A DNA stretch of 26,170 nucleotides from an uncultured Opitutales bacterium (GTDB taxonomy: Bacteria > Verrucomicrobiota > Verrucomicrobiia > Opitutales > Intestinicryptomonadaceae): contig URAJ01000031.1 in assembly GCA_900545715.1 (NCBI GenBank), positions 1 through 26,170 of the forward strand, given 5' to 3'. Below the pieces are notes generated by a model, which was not told where the DNA came from, ran no database searches, and saw nothing but the letters and a program-made list of their open reading frames with translations. Both the position numbers and the translations under genes were made by a program. This document shows, piece by piece, positions 8,454 to 15,764 of the stretch (the stretch's first letter is position 1; every line of letters starts with the position of its first letter).

Positions 8454-8614
8454 ATGGATAATATAGCTGTATGCCAAAGCAATGATATGCCAGATTCCGA
8501 ATGGATAAAATACGCGGAATCGTTTAACTGCGTTTTTGAAAAAAAAATTTTACCGCTGAATTTTTCAAAGAAAAGCATCTCGCGCAAATAGGAAACAACA
8601 CGTATCACTCATAG
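8454..8614 (+). pseudogene. Frame-disrupted remnant, possibly an acetyltransferase N-terminus
   Basis: An ATG 3 bp after the SDR stop opens a 45-codon frame ending at 8591. Inside it is a run of nine A (8539-8547). Adding one base there joins the first part (ending in CVFEKK) to a protein-like continuation (NFTAEFFKEKHLAQ, then NNTYHS) that stops at 8614. The combined 54-residue sequence reads like the start of a real protein; by eye it resembles the N-terminus of GNAT-type acetyltransferases found in glycan clusters, but this is an impression only. It sits exactly where a fourth operon gene would be. Most likely a decaying gene; alternatively a genuine small ORF of 45 aa. Confidence 0.35.
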
Positions 8615-8955
8615 GCAAAAAACCAATGCCCCATTCCGCCTGAGTGTGTCGCAACAGTTTTTAGAATAAACTGGAAATGCCTTTTTAATCGCATATAACA
8701 GTCCATAGGGTGACGGTATGGTGAGAATAAGACTCTCTGAATCTATCACATTTAGGAAATGCGGCAAGATTCATAACATACCCATTAATTTTACTCTTAC
8801 AAACATGCCAATAAACCATCGCCGGACTATAATAAAAAGTTCGCATTGATATTTTAACAAATGAAAAAATAACGCACCCCATACCCCCAAATACCGTTGA
8901 CAACCGGCCGCCGCGACATACTGTGTCAATTTAATACAGCCCCATTAATAAAAAA
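8615..8955. other. Gene-free stretch upstream of manA
   Basis: About 340 bp with no convincing coding region on either strand. The open frames here are short and have no recognisable domains. The left part may be further decay of the broken frame at 8454-8614. The right end carries a TTGACA promoter candidate for manA. Confidence 0.45.
8897..8924 (+). promoter_or_regulatory. Candidate promoter of manA
   Basis: Perfect TTGACA at 8897-8902, a 16-nt spacer, then a weak TACTGT at 8919-8924. It lies about 30 bp before the manA start codon. The -35 is convincing, the -10 is not. Confidence 0.3.
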
Positions 8956-9909
8956 ATGAACCTGCTTAAATTCAAGCCCATATACGAGGAACGAATCTGG
9001 GGCGGACGTTCCTTTAAGACGCTTTTCGAGAGGATTATCCCCAAAGGGGTCAGAATAGGAGAATCTCTCGAGATTTGCGATTCCCCCAAAAAATCGTCTG
9101 TAGTCTCGGGAGGAGAGTTTGACGGCTACACGCTAAGGCAACTCATTGAAAAATATCCCTCCGATGTAATAGGCCTCGGATGGAATCCCCAAAAATTTTT
9201 CCCGATAATTGTCAAGCTCCTCGACGCAAGGCAAAGGCTCTCCCTGCAAGTCCACCCAAACGAAGCTTCGGAAAAGAAATACGGGCTTCCCCGCAAAAAC
9301 GAGGCTTGGTATCTTTTGGACTGCGGCGTAAGATCCCGCTTCATTGCGGGGTTAAAGCCTGGTGTCGAGCCGAATGACATAAAAGAGGCCATATCCGCAA
9401 AAAATGTCGAAAAACTTCTCGAATTCCGCGACTCTCACGTGGGCGACTTTATGTTCGTGCGCGAAGGCACTGTCCACTCGCTCGGCGCCGACAACATCGC
9501 ATTGGAAATTCAGGAAAATTCCGACAGCACATACCGCCTTTACGATTGGGATAGGACGGACTCCGACGGGAAGTCTCGCGCGCTGCACATAGCCGAAGCG
9601 ATAGACTCAGTCAACTTCGACAATCCTATAGTCGAGCCGCTCTCCGAAAATGAAACTCCGACACGCATTCTATGCGATTACAAAAATTTTAAAATTATTC
9701 GCCTTCGACTGAAAGCCGGTGAAAGCGCAACATTGCCCGCCCGCGAAGAACCCAAGATTATCTCGCTCGTATCGGGTAAAATAGACTGTAGTGGAATTTG
9801 TATGGAGGCTGTCGAAAGCGCGCTCGCCCCCTTCGGCGCGGAAATAAAGATACGGGCGGTACTCGATTCCGCCATGCTTATTACAGAAAATTTTGCCCGG
9901 CTCGGATAA
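8956..9909 (+). CDS. manA: Mannose-6-phosphate isomerase, class I
   Basis: Interconverts fructose-6-phosphate and mannose-6-phosphate, the entry to GDP-mannose and mannose-derived glycans; 317 aa, the length of the short ManA type. The start has the characteristic YEERIWGG. Zinc ligands are visible: QVHP (about residues 95-98), Glu in KNEAWY (about 115), and His in GTVHSLG (about 172). The IALEIQENSDSTYRLYDW segment is a family hallmark. It stands alone with its own promoter region; the nearest functional relative is the glycosyltransferase 450 bp downstream, consistent with a glycan function. The stop is TAA at 9907-9909. Confidence 0.94.
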   Translation: MNLLKFKPIYEERIWGGRSFKTLFERIIPKGVRIGESLEICDSPKKSSVVSGGEFDGYTLRQLIEKYPSDVIGLGWNPQKFFPIIVKLLDARQRLSLQVHPNEASEKKYGLPRKNEAWYLLDCGVRSRFIAGLKPGVEPNDIKEAISAKNVEKLLEFRDSHVGDFMFVREGTVHSLGADNIALEIQENSDSTYRLYDWDRTDSDGKSRALHIAEAIDSVNFDNPIVEPLSENETPTRILCDYKNFKIIRLRLKAGESATLPAREEPKIISLVSGKIDCSGICMEAVESALAPFGAEIKIRAVLDSAMLITENFARLG

Positions 9910-10356
9910 GAGCCGCATGGGAAATTTCCCGTTTGAAGCAGCCAATGGTATATTTCGGAACCTTGCCGCACAGAATAAAAATACTGTTCCGAAGTCCGCA
10001 TTAGGCACATCATTAGCATTCGATGGCAAGCGGATAAGGAGTGATAGTATACTCATGTCTTGCTTCGCACTATTGGAAAATATATTGGCATTCCCGCAAT
10101 TGCGATACATCTTAGCGCAATAAATTATTCTACGTCCATACCGAATCTTTGACTGCTTCCTAAATAGTAAAAATTCTCCTTAACCAACAAAACAAAAATT
10201 CCGAAAATTAGGCATATGCCTTCTTGCAAAACTATAAGTGATAAGCATACTTTAACCCAACATGAAAAAAAATCTTATGGCATAAAAAGAATATTTCTCC
10301 CCTGCTCTTTTAGAATTGAAGAGTGGACGTTTAGGCCGTAAATTACCAATTTGCGA
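9910..10356. other. Gene-poor stretch with palindromes and a possible gene remnant
   Basis: About 450 bp between manA and the glycosyltransferase. Two perfect 12-bp palindromes are present: GGGAAATTTCCC at 9919-9930, 10 bp after the manA stop, and AGGCATATGCCT at 10210-10221. A CGGAAC/GTTCCG inverted repeat flanks about 24 bases near 9957-9992. A plus-strand open frame up to 10123 includes a segment (DGKRIRSDSILM) that faintly recalls an IS1182-type transposase N-terminal region; this is a weak resemblance. No clear promoter for the glycosyltransferase is visible. Confidence 0.4.
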
Positions 10357-11127
10357 ATGAAAATATCGATAATCACCGCGGCATTCAACAGCGCAGAAAC
10401 CATTGCCGATACAATGGAAAGCGTCCTCGCGCAAACTTACGGAGATATTGAATACATTGTTGTGGACGGCGCCTCAAAAGACCGGACTATGGATATAGTA
10501 AAGGCCTTCGAACCGCGCTTTGAAGGGCGAATGAAGTGGATATCAGAACCCGACTGCGGCATTTACGACGCAATGAACAAAGGCATAAAGGCCGCCTCAG
10601 GCGATATTGTAGGCACTCTCAATTCTGACGACATGCTCGCGTCGAACGATGTAATAGAAAAGGTTTCCGAAACCATCATAACATTAGGCGCGGATTGCGT
10701 CTATGGACGATTGAACCTCGTGGATAGCAAAAACACCTCAAAAATTTTGAGAGAATCAAATTCGGGGAAATACAAAGACGGCGCTTTCTTAAAAGGGTGG
10801 CACCCCGCCCACCCAACATTCTACACCTATAAAAAATTTTTCGAAAAATTCGGATACTATCGCACAGACTTAAAAATAGCGGCCGATTTCGAATTGATGA
10901 TGAGGTTTATTGAAAAGAATAAAATTACCGGTGCTTTCATAGACAAACTTATGGTCAACCAACGCGCAGGCGGAGTAAGCACAAAGTTATCTGGATATAT
11001 AAGAAGCAACTTGGAAATAATTAACGCTTTCAAACTAAACGGCATTCGCCCTCCACTACTGTGCATACCGAGAAAAATTTTGCCGAAACTTGCAAATACT
11101 TTAAAAAATAAATTTCTTAGAAAATAA
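10357..11127 (+). CDS. Glycosyltransferase family 2
   Basis: GT-A fold glycosyltransferase, 256 aa from the ATG at 10357; a TTG two codons earlier is possible. The N-terminus MKISIITAAFNSAETIADTM is the usual GT2 strand-helix start, followed by VVDGASKDRT, the nucleotide-sugar/metal motif NSDD (about residues 88-91), HPAHPTFY, and an acidic IAADFELMMRF that supplies the likely catalytic base. It resembles the WcaE-like GT2 group used in capsule, exopolysaccharide or O-antigen assembly. No TM segment, so cytoplasmic or peripheral. It follows manA on the same strand but 450 bp away. Sugar specificity cannot be read from the sequence. The Lys-rich C-terminus may help membrane association. Confidence 0.9.
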   Translation: MKISIITAAFNSAETIADTMESVLAQTYGDIEYIVVDGASKDRTMDIVKAFEPRFEGRMKWISEPDCGIYDAMNKGIKAASGDIVGTLNSDDMLASNDVIEKVSETIITLGADCVYGRLNLVDSKNTSKILRESNSGKYKDGAFLKGWHPAHPTFYTYKKFFEKFGYYRTDLKIAADFELMMRFIEKNKITGAFIDKLMVNQRAGGVSTKLSGYIRSNLEIINAFKLNGIRPPLLCIPRKILPKLANTLKNKFLRK

Positions 11128-11265
11128 TCTTTTACTCCACTTTTAGTAATAGAAATATCGGCAGTAAAAATCTCAAATGCATAAAAAAGTATCCGTAAAC
11201 TTTTATTTTCGAAATTCCCCCCGCCTGGTTCCCCCAAACATCATTCGCATCAATCAATAGAAAGC

Positions 11266-11328
11266 TTGACAAATATGGGAAAATTTCCGCTTTTAATACT
11301 CAACATAACGATTTTATCGAAAGGAGAT
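11266..11328 (+). promoter_or_regulatory. Candidate flp promoter and strong ribosome binding site
   Basis: TTGACA at 11266-11271 with a TTTAAT at 11292-11297; the 20-nt spacer is longer than ideal, so the exact promoter is uncertain. The ribosome site AAGGAGAT at 11321-11328 is strong and ends 5 nt before the pilin ATG. It is one of the best Shine-Dalgarno sequences in the window, as expected for an abundant pilin. Confidence 0.4.
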
Positions 11329-11333
11329 ATAAA

Positions 11334-11588
11334 ATGAACGTCCCCGTAAAAAGAAAACGCGCCGTAATGATGGAATACGTTATTATAGCAGTGCTGATTG
11401 CGGCAGCAGTAGTGGTTGCCGTAATAATGCTCGGCAAAAACGTATCCTCCGAAATGAACGTTGCAACCCGCTCTATGAGCGACGCAAAGGCCGCAGTAAG
11501 TGCGCAAAAAGATATCAAAACCCAGGCGGAAAAAGACGTCAAGAGCGCCGAAGAACACCGCAAGGGCATGCACAACTACGACCAATAG
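11334..11588 (+). CDS. flp: Flp-type major pilin of a Tad pilus
   Basis: A small prepilin of 84 aa. A basic leader (KRKR) is followed by AVMMEY, in which Glu and Tyr occupy the +5/+6 positions of Flp pilins if cleavage is after the last Arg, and then one hydrophobic helix (about 16-34, VIIAVLIAAAVVVAVIMLG). The remainder is a hydrophilic, Ala/Lys/Glu-rich helix ending in HNYDQ. Odd point: the residue at -1 is Arg, where prepilin peptidases normally need Gly. First gene of the plus-strand Tad cluster, with a strong ribosome site and a probable terminator right behind it, which would give the pilin much more transcript than the assembly genes. The prepilin peptidase is the next gene. Confidence 0.85.
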   Translation: MNVPVKRKRAVMMEYVIIAVLIAAAVVVAVIMLGKNVSSEMNVATRSMSDAKAAVSAQKDIKTQAEKDVKSAEEHRKGMHNYDQ

Positions 11589-11645
11589 CCCAGTTGTTCG
11601 CAATATATTCGCCCGTTTGGGTATAGATTTTAATCCGTAATATCG

Positions 11646-11684
11646 AAACGGGATTTGCGCGTCTTTCGCCAGTCCCGTTTTTTT
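11646..11684 (+). terminator. Intrinsic terminator/attenuator after flp
   Basis: Perfect 8-bp stem AAACGGGA (11646-11653) and TCCCGTTT (11673-11680) followed by a T-run (TTTTTTT from 11678 to 11684). It sits between the pilin gene and the prepilin peptidase gene, and overlaps the longer TTG-initiated version of the peptidase, supporting the later start. Partial read-through would feed the downstream operon. Confidence 0.7.
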
Positions 11685-11690
11685 GTGGAA

Positions 11691-12245
11691 ATGGAATCGT
11701 TGATTATCGCAAAATTCGTCTTGGCGACTCCGTGGTTGATTTACCTTGGCGTCAAGGACTACCGCACCCGCAAGCTCCCCAACGCCGCAACGCTCGGGGG
11801 CGCTGCAGTTATGTCTGCGATTGCGCTCGGTGTCGGCGCGGATTATTTTCTTGCATCAATAATCACAGGCTGTCTGTGCGCGCTGTTTTTGCTGCTGCCG
11901 TTTTTTCTGAGGGCGGCAGGCGCGGGCGACGTAAAAATGTTATTTGCATCGGGCATAATCGCAGGCCCCGGAAATACTCTCAACTTGATCCTGCTAATAT
12001 CGTTCGCGGGGCTGATTCTCGCGCTGGGAATGCTCGCTTTCAAGGCGGTAAACCCCGCGCGCCTAAAACACTACGCAAGGTGTCTGTTAGACTTCCGGTA
12101 TGATAGGGAAAAAGGCAAAAAGTCGCTACCGCCCCCGGATTCCGAGGCATGCAGAGTTCCGTTCGGCGTTGCAATCGCTGCGGGATTATTCATAAACCTT
12201 TCACTGCAACTGTTGGCCGCGCTCGCATCGGCCGACGCCATGTAA
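11691..12245 (+). CDS. tadV: Prepilin peptidase, TadV/CpaA family (A24)
   Basis: Membrane aspartic peptidase that removes the leader of Flp and TadE/F-type prepilins; 184 aa from the ATG at 11691. The ORF is open from a TTG at 11655, but that start lies inside the terminator hairpin, so ATG (or GTG at 11685) is preferred. Catalytic Asp residues: Asp23 in KDYRTRKLPN and Asp80 in the GxGD motif GAGDVKM. Several hydrophobic helices cover most of the chain (about 5-22, 33-50, 54-73, 84-110, C-terminal 158-182). Like other TadV proteins it lacks the N-methylation domain of PilD. One base separates its stop from the TadE-like gene. Confidence 0.92.
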   Translation: MESLIIAKFVLATPWLIYLGVKDYRTRKLPNAATLGGAAVMSAIALGVGADYFLASIITGCLCALFLLLPFFLRAAGAGDVKMLFASGIIAGPGNTLNLILLISFAGLILALGMLAFKAVNPARLKHYARCLLDFRYDREKGKKSLPPPDSEACRVPFGVAIAAGLFINLSLQLLAALASADAM

Positions 12246-12246
12246 A

Positions 12247-12915
12247 ATGATAAAATCTGCAAAATCAGAAAGCGGAGCAGTCCTCTTGGAATTCGTACTG
12301 TGCTTTCCAATACTGATGGTTTTGTTTCTTTTTGCGGTGCAGTTTTCATACATAATGATTGCGTGGCAAGTAGTGCACTATTCGGCGTATATGGGCGCGC
12401 GTTCGGCTATGACGGAAAATGTGTTTCAACGAAAGAGCAAGGCTGAAAAAGTCGTAAAGCGCATTCTTGCAGTCGTATCGGCATCGCCCACAGACTCCAA
12501 GGACGCAAAAGACAGGGCAAAAGACGAATATTCAAAGCTCGACGGCTGGGGCTGGCTGCCAAACACAAAATTTCTCGACCAACAGGTTGACGTCGATATT
12601 TCCATGACAAACCTCGACCCGCGCGGCGTAATCTGCACGGTAAAATTCAAGGCGCTTTTGACAGTCCCCGTTGCCGGCAGGCTCATTAGTTTTTTTGCAA
12701 AAGAGGATAAATCAAAAGACGAGCAAAAATGGGCGGAGTCGCTCGACAAGCAGGAATACGCCCTCAATCCCGCGCTTTTGGATTACTCCAACGAAATCGA
12801 GCTCGACGGCGGGGACAAAAAGGAAAAGCTTAAACTTCCATACATAACTTTAACTTCCACAAGCGCGGTTGCGATTCCATACTCCACGCTAAAATACCCC
12901 ATAGCTTTGGAATGA
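12247..12915 (+). CDS. tadE: TadE-like pseudopilin
   Basis: Minor pseudopilin of the Tad system, 222 aa. The N-terminus ESGAVLLEFVLCFPILM fits the TadE consensus, with cleavage predicted after Gly10 and Glu at +5, followed by a TM helix (about 14-38) and a periplasmic domain with no recognised fold. The VVHYSAYMGARSAM segment after the helix is typical of TadE family members. It starts 1 bp after the peptidase stop and ends in an ATGA with the TadG-like gene. Likely processed by the adjacent TadV and built into, or needed to initiate, the pilus. Confidence 0.88.
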   Translation: MIKSAKSESGAVLLEFVLCFPILMVLFLFAVQFSYIMIAWQVVHYSAYMGARSAMTENVFQRKSKAEKVVKRILAVVSASPTDSKDAKDRAKDEYSKLDGWGWLPNTKFLDQQVDVDISMTNLDPRGVICTVKFKALLTVPVAGRLISFFAKEDKSKDEQKWAESLDKQEYALNPALLDYSNEIELDGGDKKEKLKLPYITLTSTSAVAIPYSTLKYPIALE

Positions 12916-14630
12916 AAAAATCACCAGGCATTCTGAATGTTTTTATGTCCAAGTGCGGCAGCCTTTGCCGCGACTCGGATGGGGCGGCGCTCGCCATCAC
13001 CCTCGCGTTCATGCTTCCTGTATGCATTCTCTTTGTCGGCATTTATGGAATCGGCGAAGTTGTAAGGAATAAGATAGAGCTGCAAAATGCCGCAGACGCC
13101 GCAGCGTACTCTGCGGCCGTCGTCCAGGCCGACTACCTAAGCCGCATGGCAACCGTCAATAAGGCTATGGCTTGGACATACGTCGATCTCCAAAAGCGCT
13201 CGCTCGACGCCGCAATGGATATGTTCTGCGAATATGTAATCAAGCAGTTCATCGAAGACTTAAACAATTGCAAAAAATGCAACGCCCCGTGCCATATGCA
13301 CGATCCGGGCGTAAACTATAATTGCGGCACGGACGTGCTTGTAAGCGGCATCATATTGAACCTGACCGGATGCGGCGTAGGCATTCCATTTGTTGCCAAA
13401 GATTTCAACGGTCAAAATTTTCTAAGCCGCATGCTCCCATCGCAAATGGTGCATGTAATTGGCGCAAACGCCCAGGGCAAAGGCGTATTGGCAAACCTCC
13501 CCAAAATCTATAAGTACAGCTACGCGATAGCAAAAATGACGAAAAAGCTAAAAGACCTGTACGACGAATACCCAAAAAAAATAAAGGAAACTGCGCGGCA
13601 GGTCGCAGTCGCCAACATGATGGAATGCAAAGACGATTTCATCGTGAACGTCACAACCGGAAACGAAAAGCTAAGCTTCTTCTTTATGCCCGGAACCGAC
13701 GACAACGAAAAAGCCTTCATCTCATTTGCCGATCCAACCTTGGAAGACTTTTCGCCCAAGAAAGTTTTCGGCCCCGGAACCGACGACTGGATTGTCCGCA
13801 AGGGCCCCCTCGGATTTTGGCGCGTATATAAGCAGACCAAGACACACTTGCACGCGAAATGGGACTGGTTTTGGACAAGATGGGTCCACGTTCAGATCGA
13901 AGAAATTTCACTGCACCTTCCGCCAATTACGCCCGGTGGCGCATACAAAAGAGGCCACCCCGAATACCACGGGTACGACAGCTTCTTTAAAATTATAAAG
14001 GAAGGCTTGCCGATAGGGCTGCTCGTAATGCCCGCCGAACCGGTAATACTCCTGCCCGAATTTTTTGGGAAATCGGGCTCGATTACCGTTGCGATAGCGC
14101 GCAAAGTGCCGAATCCGCTCTCGGCCTTCACCCCCGACGGGCGTTCAATGACGGCTCCCGGGATACTGTCGGCCTTCAATCCGAGCGCAGCAGGCGGAAA
14201 TAGGCCGGAATACATGTGCGCAATAGCCTCTGCGCGCGCCGCATACAAGCAATACGATTCCGACCCCGAAAAAAAATTAAATAGTTCCGACTACACTGTG
14301 GGATATGTAATGGCGGATAAGGAAAAAACTTGGAATCTTATCGAGACCGACTGGGACGCCGTATTCCTCCCAGTAAGGCACGCATGGGATCTGTGCGCAG
14401 GGCTCTCCGCCGCCCAGACTTTCGCCCCGGATCCGCTCGCCGGCGGAAACATACTCAAAACAGTCATGCTCGACAAGGACAACTGGACAGACAAAGACGG
14501 CAAAAAAGTTGACAAGAAAAATCTGCCGGACTGGGAAAATTTAAAAGCCCCCGGAGGCCTTGTTAAGGACGACAAATCAAAAGACGGGAAACTCGACTGG
14601 GCTAAGTTAAGCTCGTACTTAGGGCACTAA
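12912..14630 (+). CDS. TadG-like Flp pilus assembly protein
   Basis: Large single-pass protein, 572 aa. After a short leader, DGAALAITLAFMLPVCILF (about 23-45) forms the TM segment, followed by the conserved KIELQNAADAAAYSAA segment that defines the TadG/Tad N-terminal family. There is no Glu at +5, as is usual for TadG-like proteins. The long remainder is exported and has a Cys cluster (Cys120, 123, 127, 138 with nearby His) that could form disulfides or bind metal. No von Willebrand A domain motif is evident, unlike some TadG proteins. Overlaps TadE by 4 bp and precedes the second TadE by 1 bp. Probably a pilus-associated or assembly-scaffold protein. Confidence 0.82.
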   Translation: MKKSPGILNVFMSKCGSLCRDSDGAALAITLAFMLPVCILFVGIYGIGEVVRNKIELQNAADAAAYSAAVVQADYLSRMATVNKAMAWTYVDLQKRSLDAAMDMFCEYVIKQFIEDLNNCKKCNAPCHMHDPGVNYNCGTDVLVSGIILNLTGCGVGIPFVAKDFNGQNFLSRMLPSQMVHVIGANAQGKGVLANLPKIYKYSYAIAKMTKKLKDLYDEYPKKIKETARQVAVANMMECKDDFIVNVTTGNEKLSFFFMPGTDDNEKAFISFADPTLEDFSPKKVFGPGTDDWIVRKGPLGFWRVYKQTKTHLHAKWDWFWTRWVHVQIEEISLHLPPITPGGAYKRGHPEYHGYDSFFKIIKEGLPIGLLVMPAEPVILLPEFFGKSGSITVAIARKVPNPLSAFTPDGRSMTAPGILSAFNPSAAGGNRPEYMCAIASARAAYKQYDSDPEKKLNSSDYTVGYVMADKEKTWNLIETDWDAVFLPVRHAWDLCAGLSAAQTFAPDPLAGGNILKTVMLDKDNWTDKDGKKVDKKNLPDWENLKAPGGLVKDDKSKDGKLDWAKLSSYLGH

Positions 14631-14631
14631 T

Positions 14632-15315
14632 ATGAAAAGGCTTTTCAATTCGACAAGAGGCTCGGTGCTGATGGAGTTCGTAATGGTTCTGCCCGTTTAT
14701 ATGGCGGCTTTGGGCGGAATCGTTTGGGTAGGGGAAAAATCGCTCGACACAATAAACCTCCGCTCCGCCAACCATTGGAGTGTCATGATGGCAGGAAACA
14801 GATTCTCGGTGCGCACACCCGCAATGATCTCACTCACAAAACTTTTTCCGCGCGCTACCGCCGTGTACGACTCCACGCAAAGAAGCCTTGTCGACGAACA
14901 TTCCTACCTTCAATTTATCGGCTCGAAAGTTGGCATACTTCAATCCACCCCCGAATACTTGGAAAACTTAATAAACGCCCCATACACCACAAGGGGCGAA
15001 AACGCCCCGTCGCCGCTTATCCCCGAATTTTCCGTGACATCTTCGCGCTACGGCAACGACTACACCCTCGCCATCGTAATGCGGACAAAAGGCTCTTCGG
15101 CGGCAAAGAGGCATTGGCATTCAAGCCTCATTGCCGACAAAGATATCTGGAAATTTGAGGGGAAGGAGGACGAATACCCCAAAAAATGGGAATTGTCTCT
15201 GTTAAAAGATCCAAAGCATACAGACGATACGAAAACTCCGGAAAAACAGCCAAAAAAAATCGAGTTTTACAAACGCTACAAAAAGTACGAAGAGTGGAGC
15301 AAATCCAATAAATGA
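14632..15315 (+). CDS. Second TadE/TadF-like pseudopilin
   Basis: 227 aa with a pseudopilin N-terminus, TRGSVLMEFVMVLPVYM: cleavage after Gly10 would leave Ser at +1 and Glu at +5. One TM helix (about 13-33) is followed by a periplasmic region that becomes very Lys/Asp/Glu-rich towards the C-terminus (residues ~180-227). Positioned like TadF in other tad loci. It overlaps the next gene by ATGA. The family level is clear; whether to call it TadE or TadF is arbitrary here. Confidence 0.83.
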   Translation: MKRLFNSTRGSVLMEFVMVLPVYMAALGGIVWVGEKSLDTINLRSANHWSVMMAGNRFSVRTPAMISLTKLFPRATAVYDSTQRSLVDEHSYLQFIGSKVGILQSTPEYLENLINAPYTTRGENAPSPLIPEFSVTSSRYGNDYTLAIVMRTKGSSAAKRHWHSSLIADKDIWKFEGKEDEYPKKWELSLLKDPKHTDDTKTPEKQPKKIEFYKRYKKYEEWSKSNK

Positions 15316-15764
15316 AATTGTGCCTCACAGCTTTTTTGGCGACTTTCGCAATCGGAATCGCGGCGCTGCTTACGGCGGAGGCCCTGTCTTCCGCCCCACC
15401 CGCAGGCGGCGGAAAAGCCGCGAACTCCACGCCGAAGAAGAATGTTGGGGTTTACGATAGCCCAAACCCGCTAAGGCTTCCAAACGCCGCCTTCGCAACT
15501 CCGGGCGCAAAAGAAGGGTGGGAGTATTCGGGGATGGTAAACGCAAATTTTGTTTCCTCGCGCGCGCAACTGGAGTCTTGGTCGCTCAACCAGGGCTGGA
15601 CTCCGCAAAATAAAATTACCCTCGACGAAAGTCTGGATCCCAAAGTAATTCTTACTTTCAAGCGCGGAAAAGAAGAAATGACAATGCTCGTCTGGAAAAT
15701 TTCAACAAACTCTACCGGATTCGCATACAAACGCGAATCCACAACCGAAAAGAAACAAAAATGA
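15312..15764 (+). CDS. Small exported protein of the Tad operon, unknown function
   Basis: 150 aa with a signal peptide or N-terminal anchor (about 1-26, LCLTAFLATFAIGIAALL then an Ala/Ser/Pro stretch). A Gly/Pro/Lys-rich linker (about 30-45) leads to a compact domain (about 70-140) with alternating charged and aromatic residues, QLESWSLNQGWTPQNK and VILTFKRGKEEMTMLVWKIS, suggestive of a small beta-rich fold. I do not recognise the family. Both ends are ATGA overlaps, with the TadE-like gene before and the ATPase after, so it is surely expressed with the pilus genes and probably acts in the periplasm. Confidence 0.75.
   Translation: MKLCLTAFLATFAIGIAALLTAEALSSAPPAGGGKAANSTPKKNVGVYDSPNPLRLPNAAFATPGAKEGWEYSGMVNANFVSSRAQLESWSLNQGWTPQNKITLDESLDPKVILTFKRGKEEMTMLVWKISTNSTGFAYKRESTTEKKQK

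Noticed and set aside
8685..8903. 72-codon minus-strand open frame upstream of manA
   Set aside because: No recognisable domain, overlaps the likely manA promoter, no ribosome site.
10252..10434. 60-codon minus-strand open frame overlapping the glycosyltransferase start
   Set aside because: Partly antisense to a clear GT2 gene and without domain signature.
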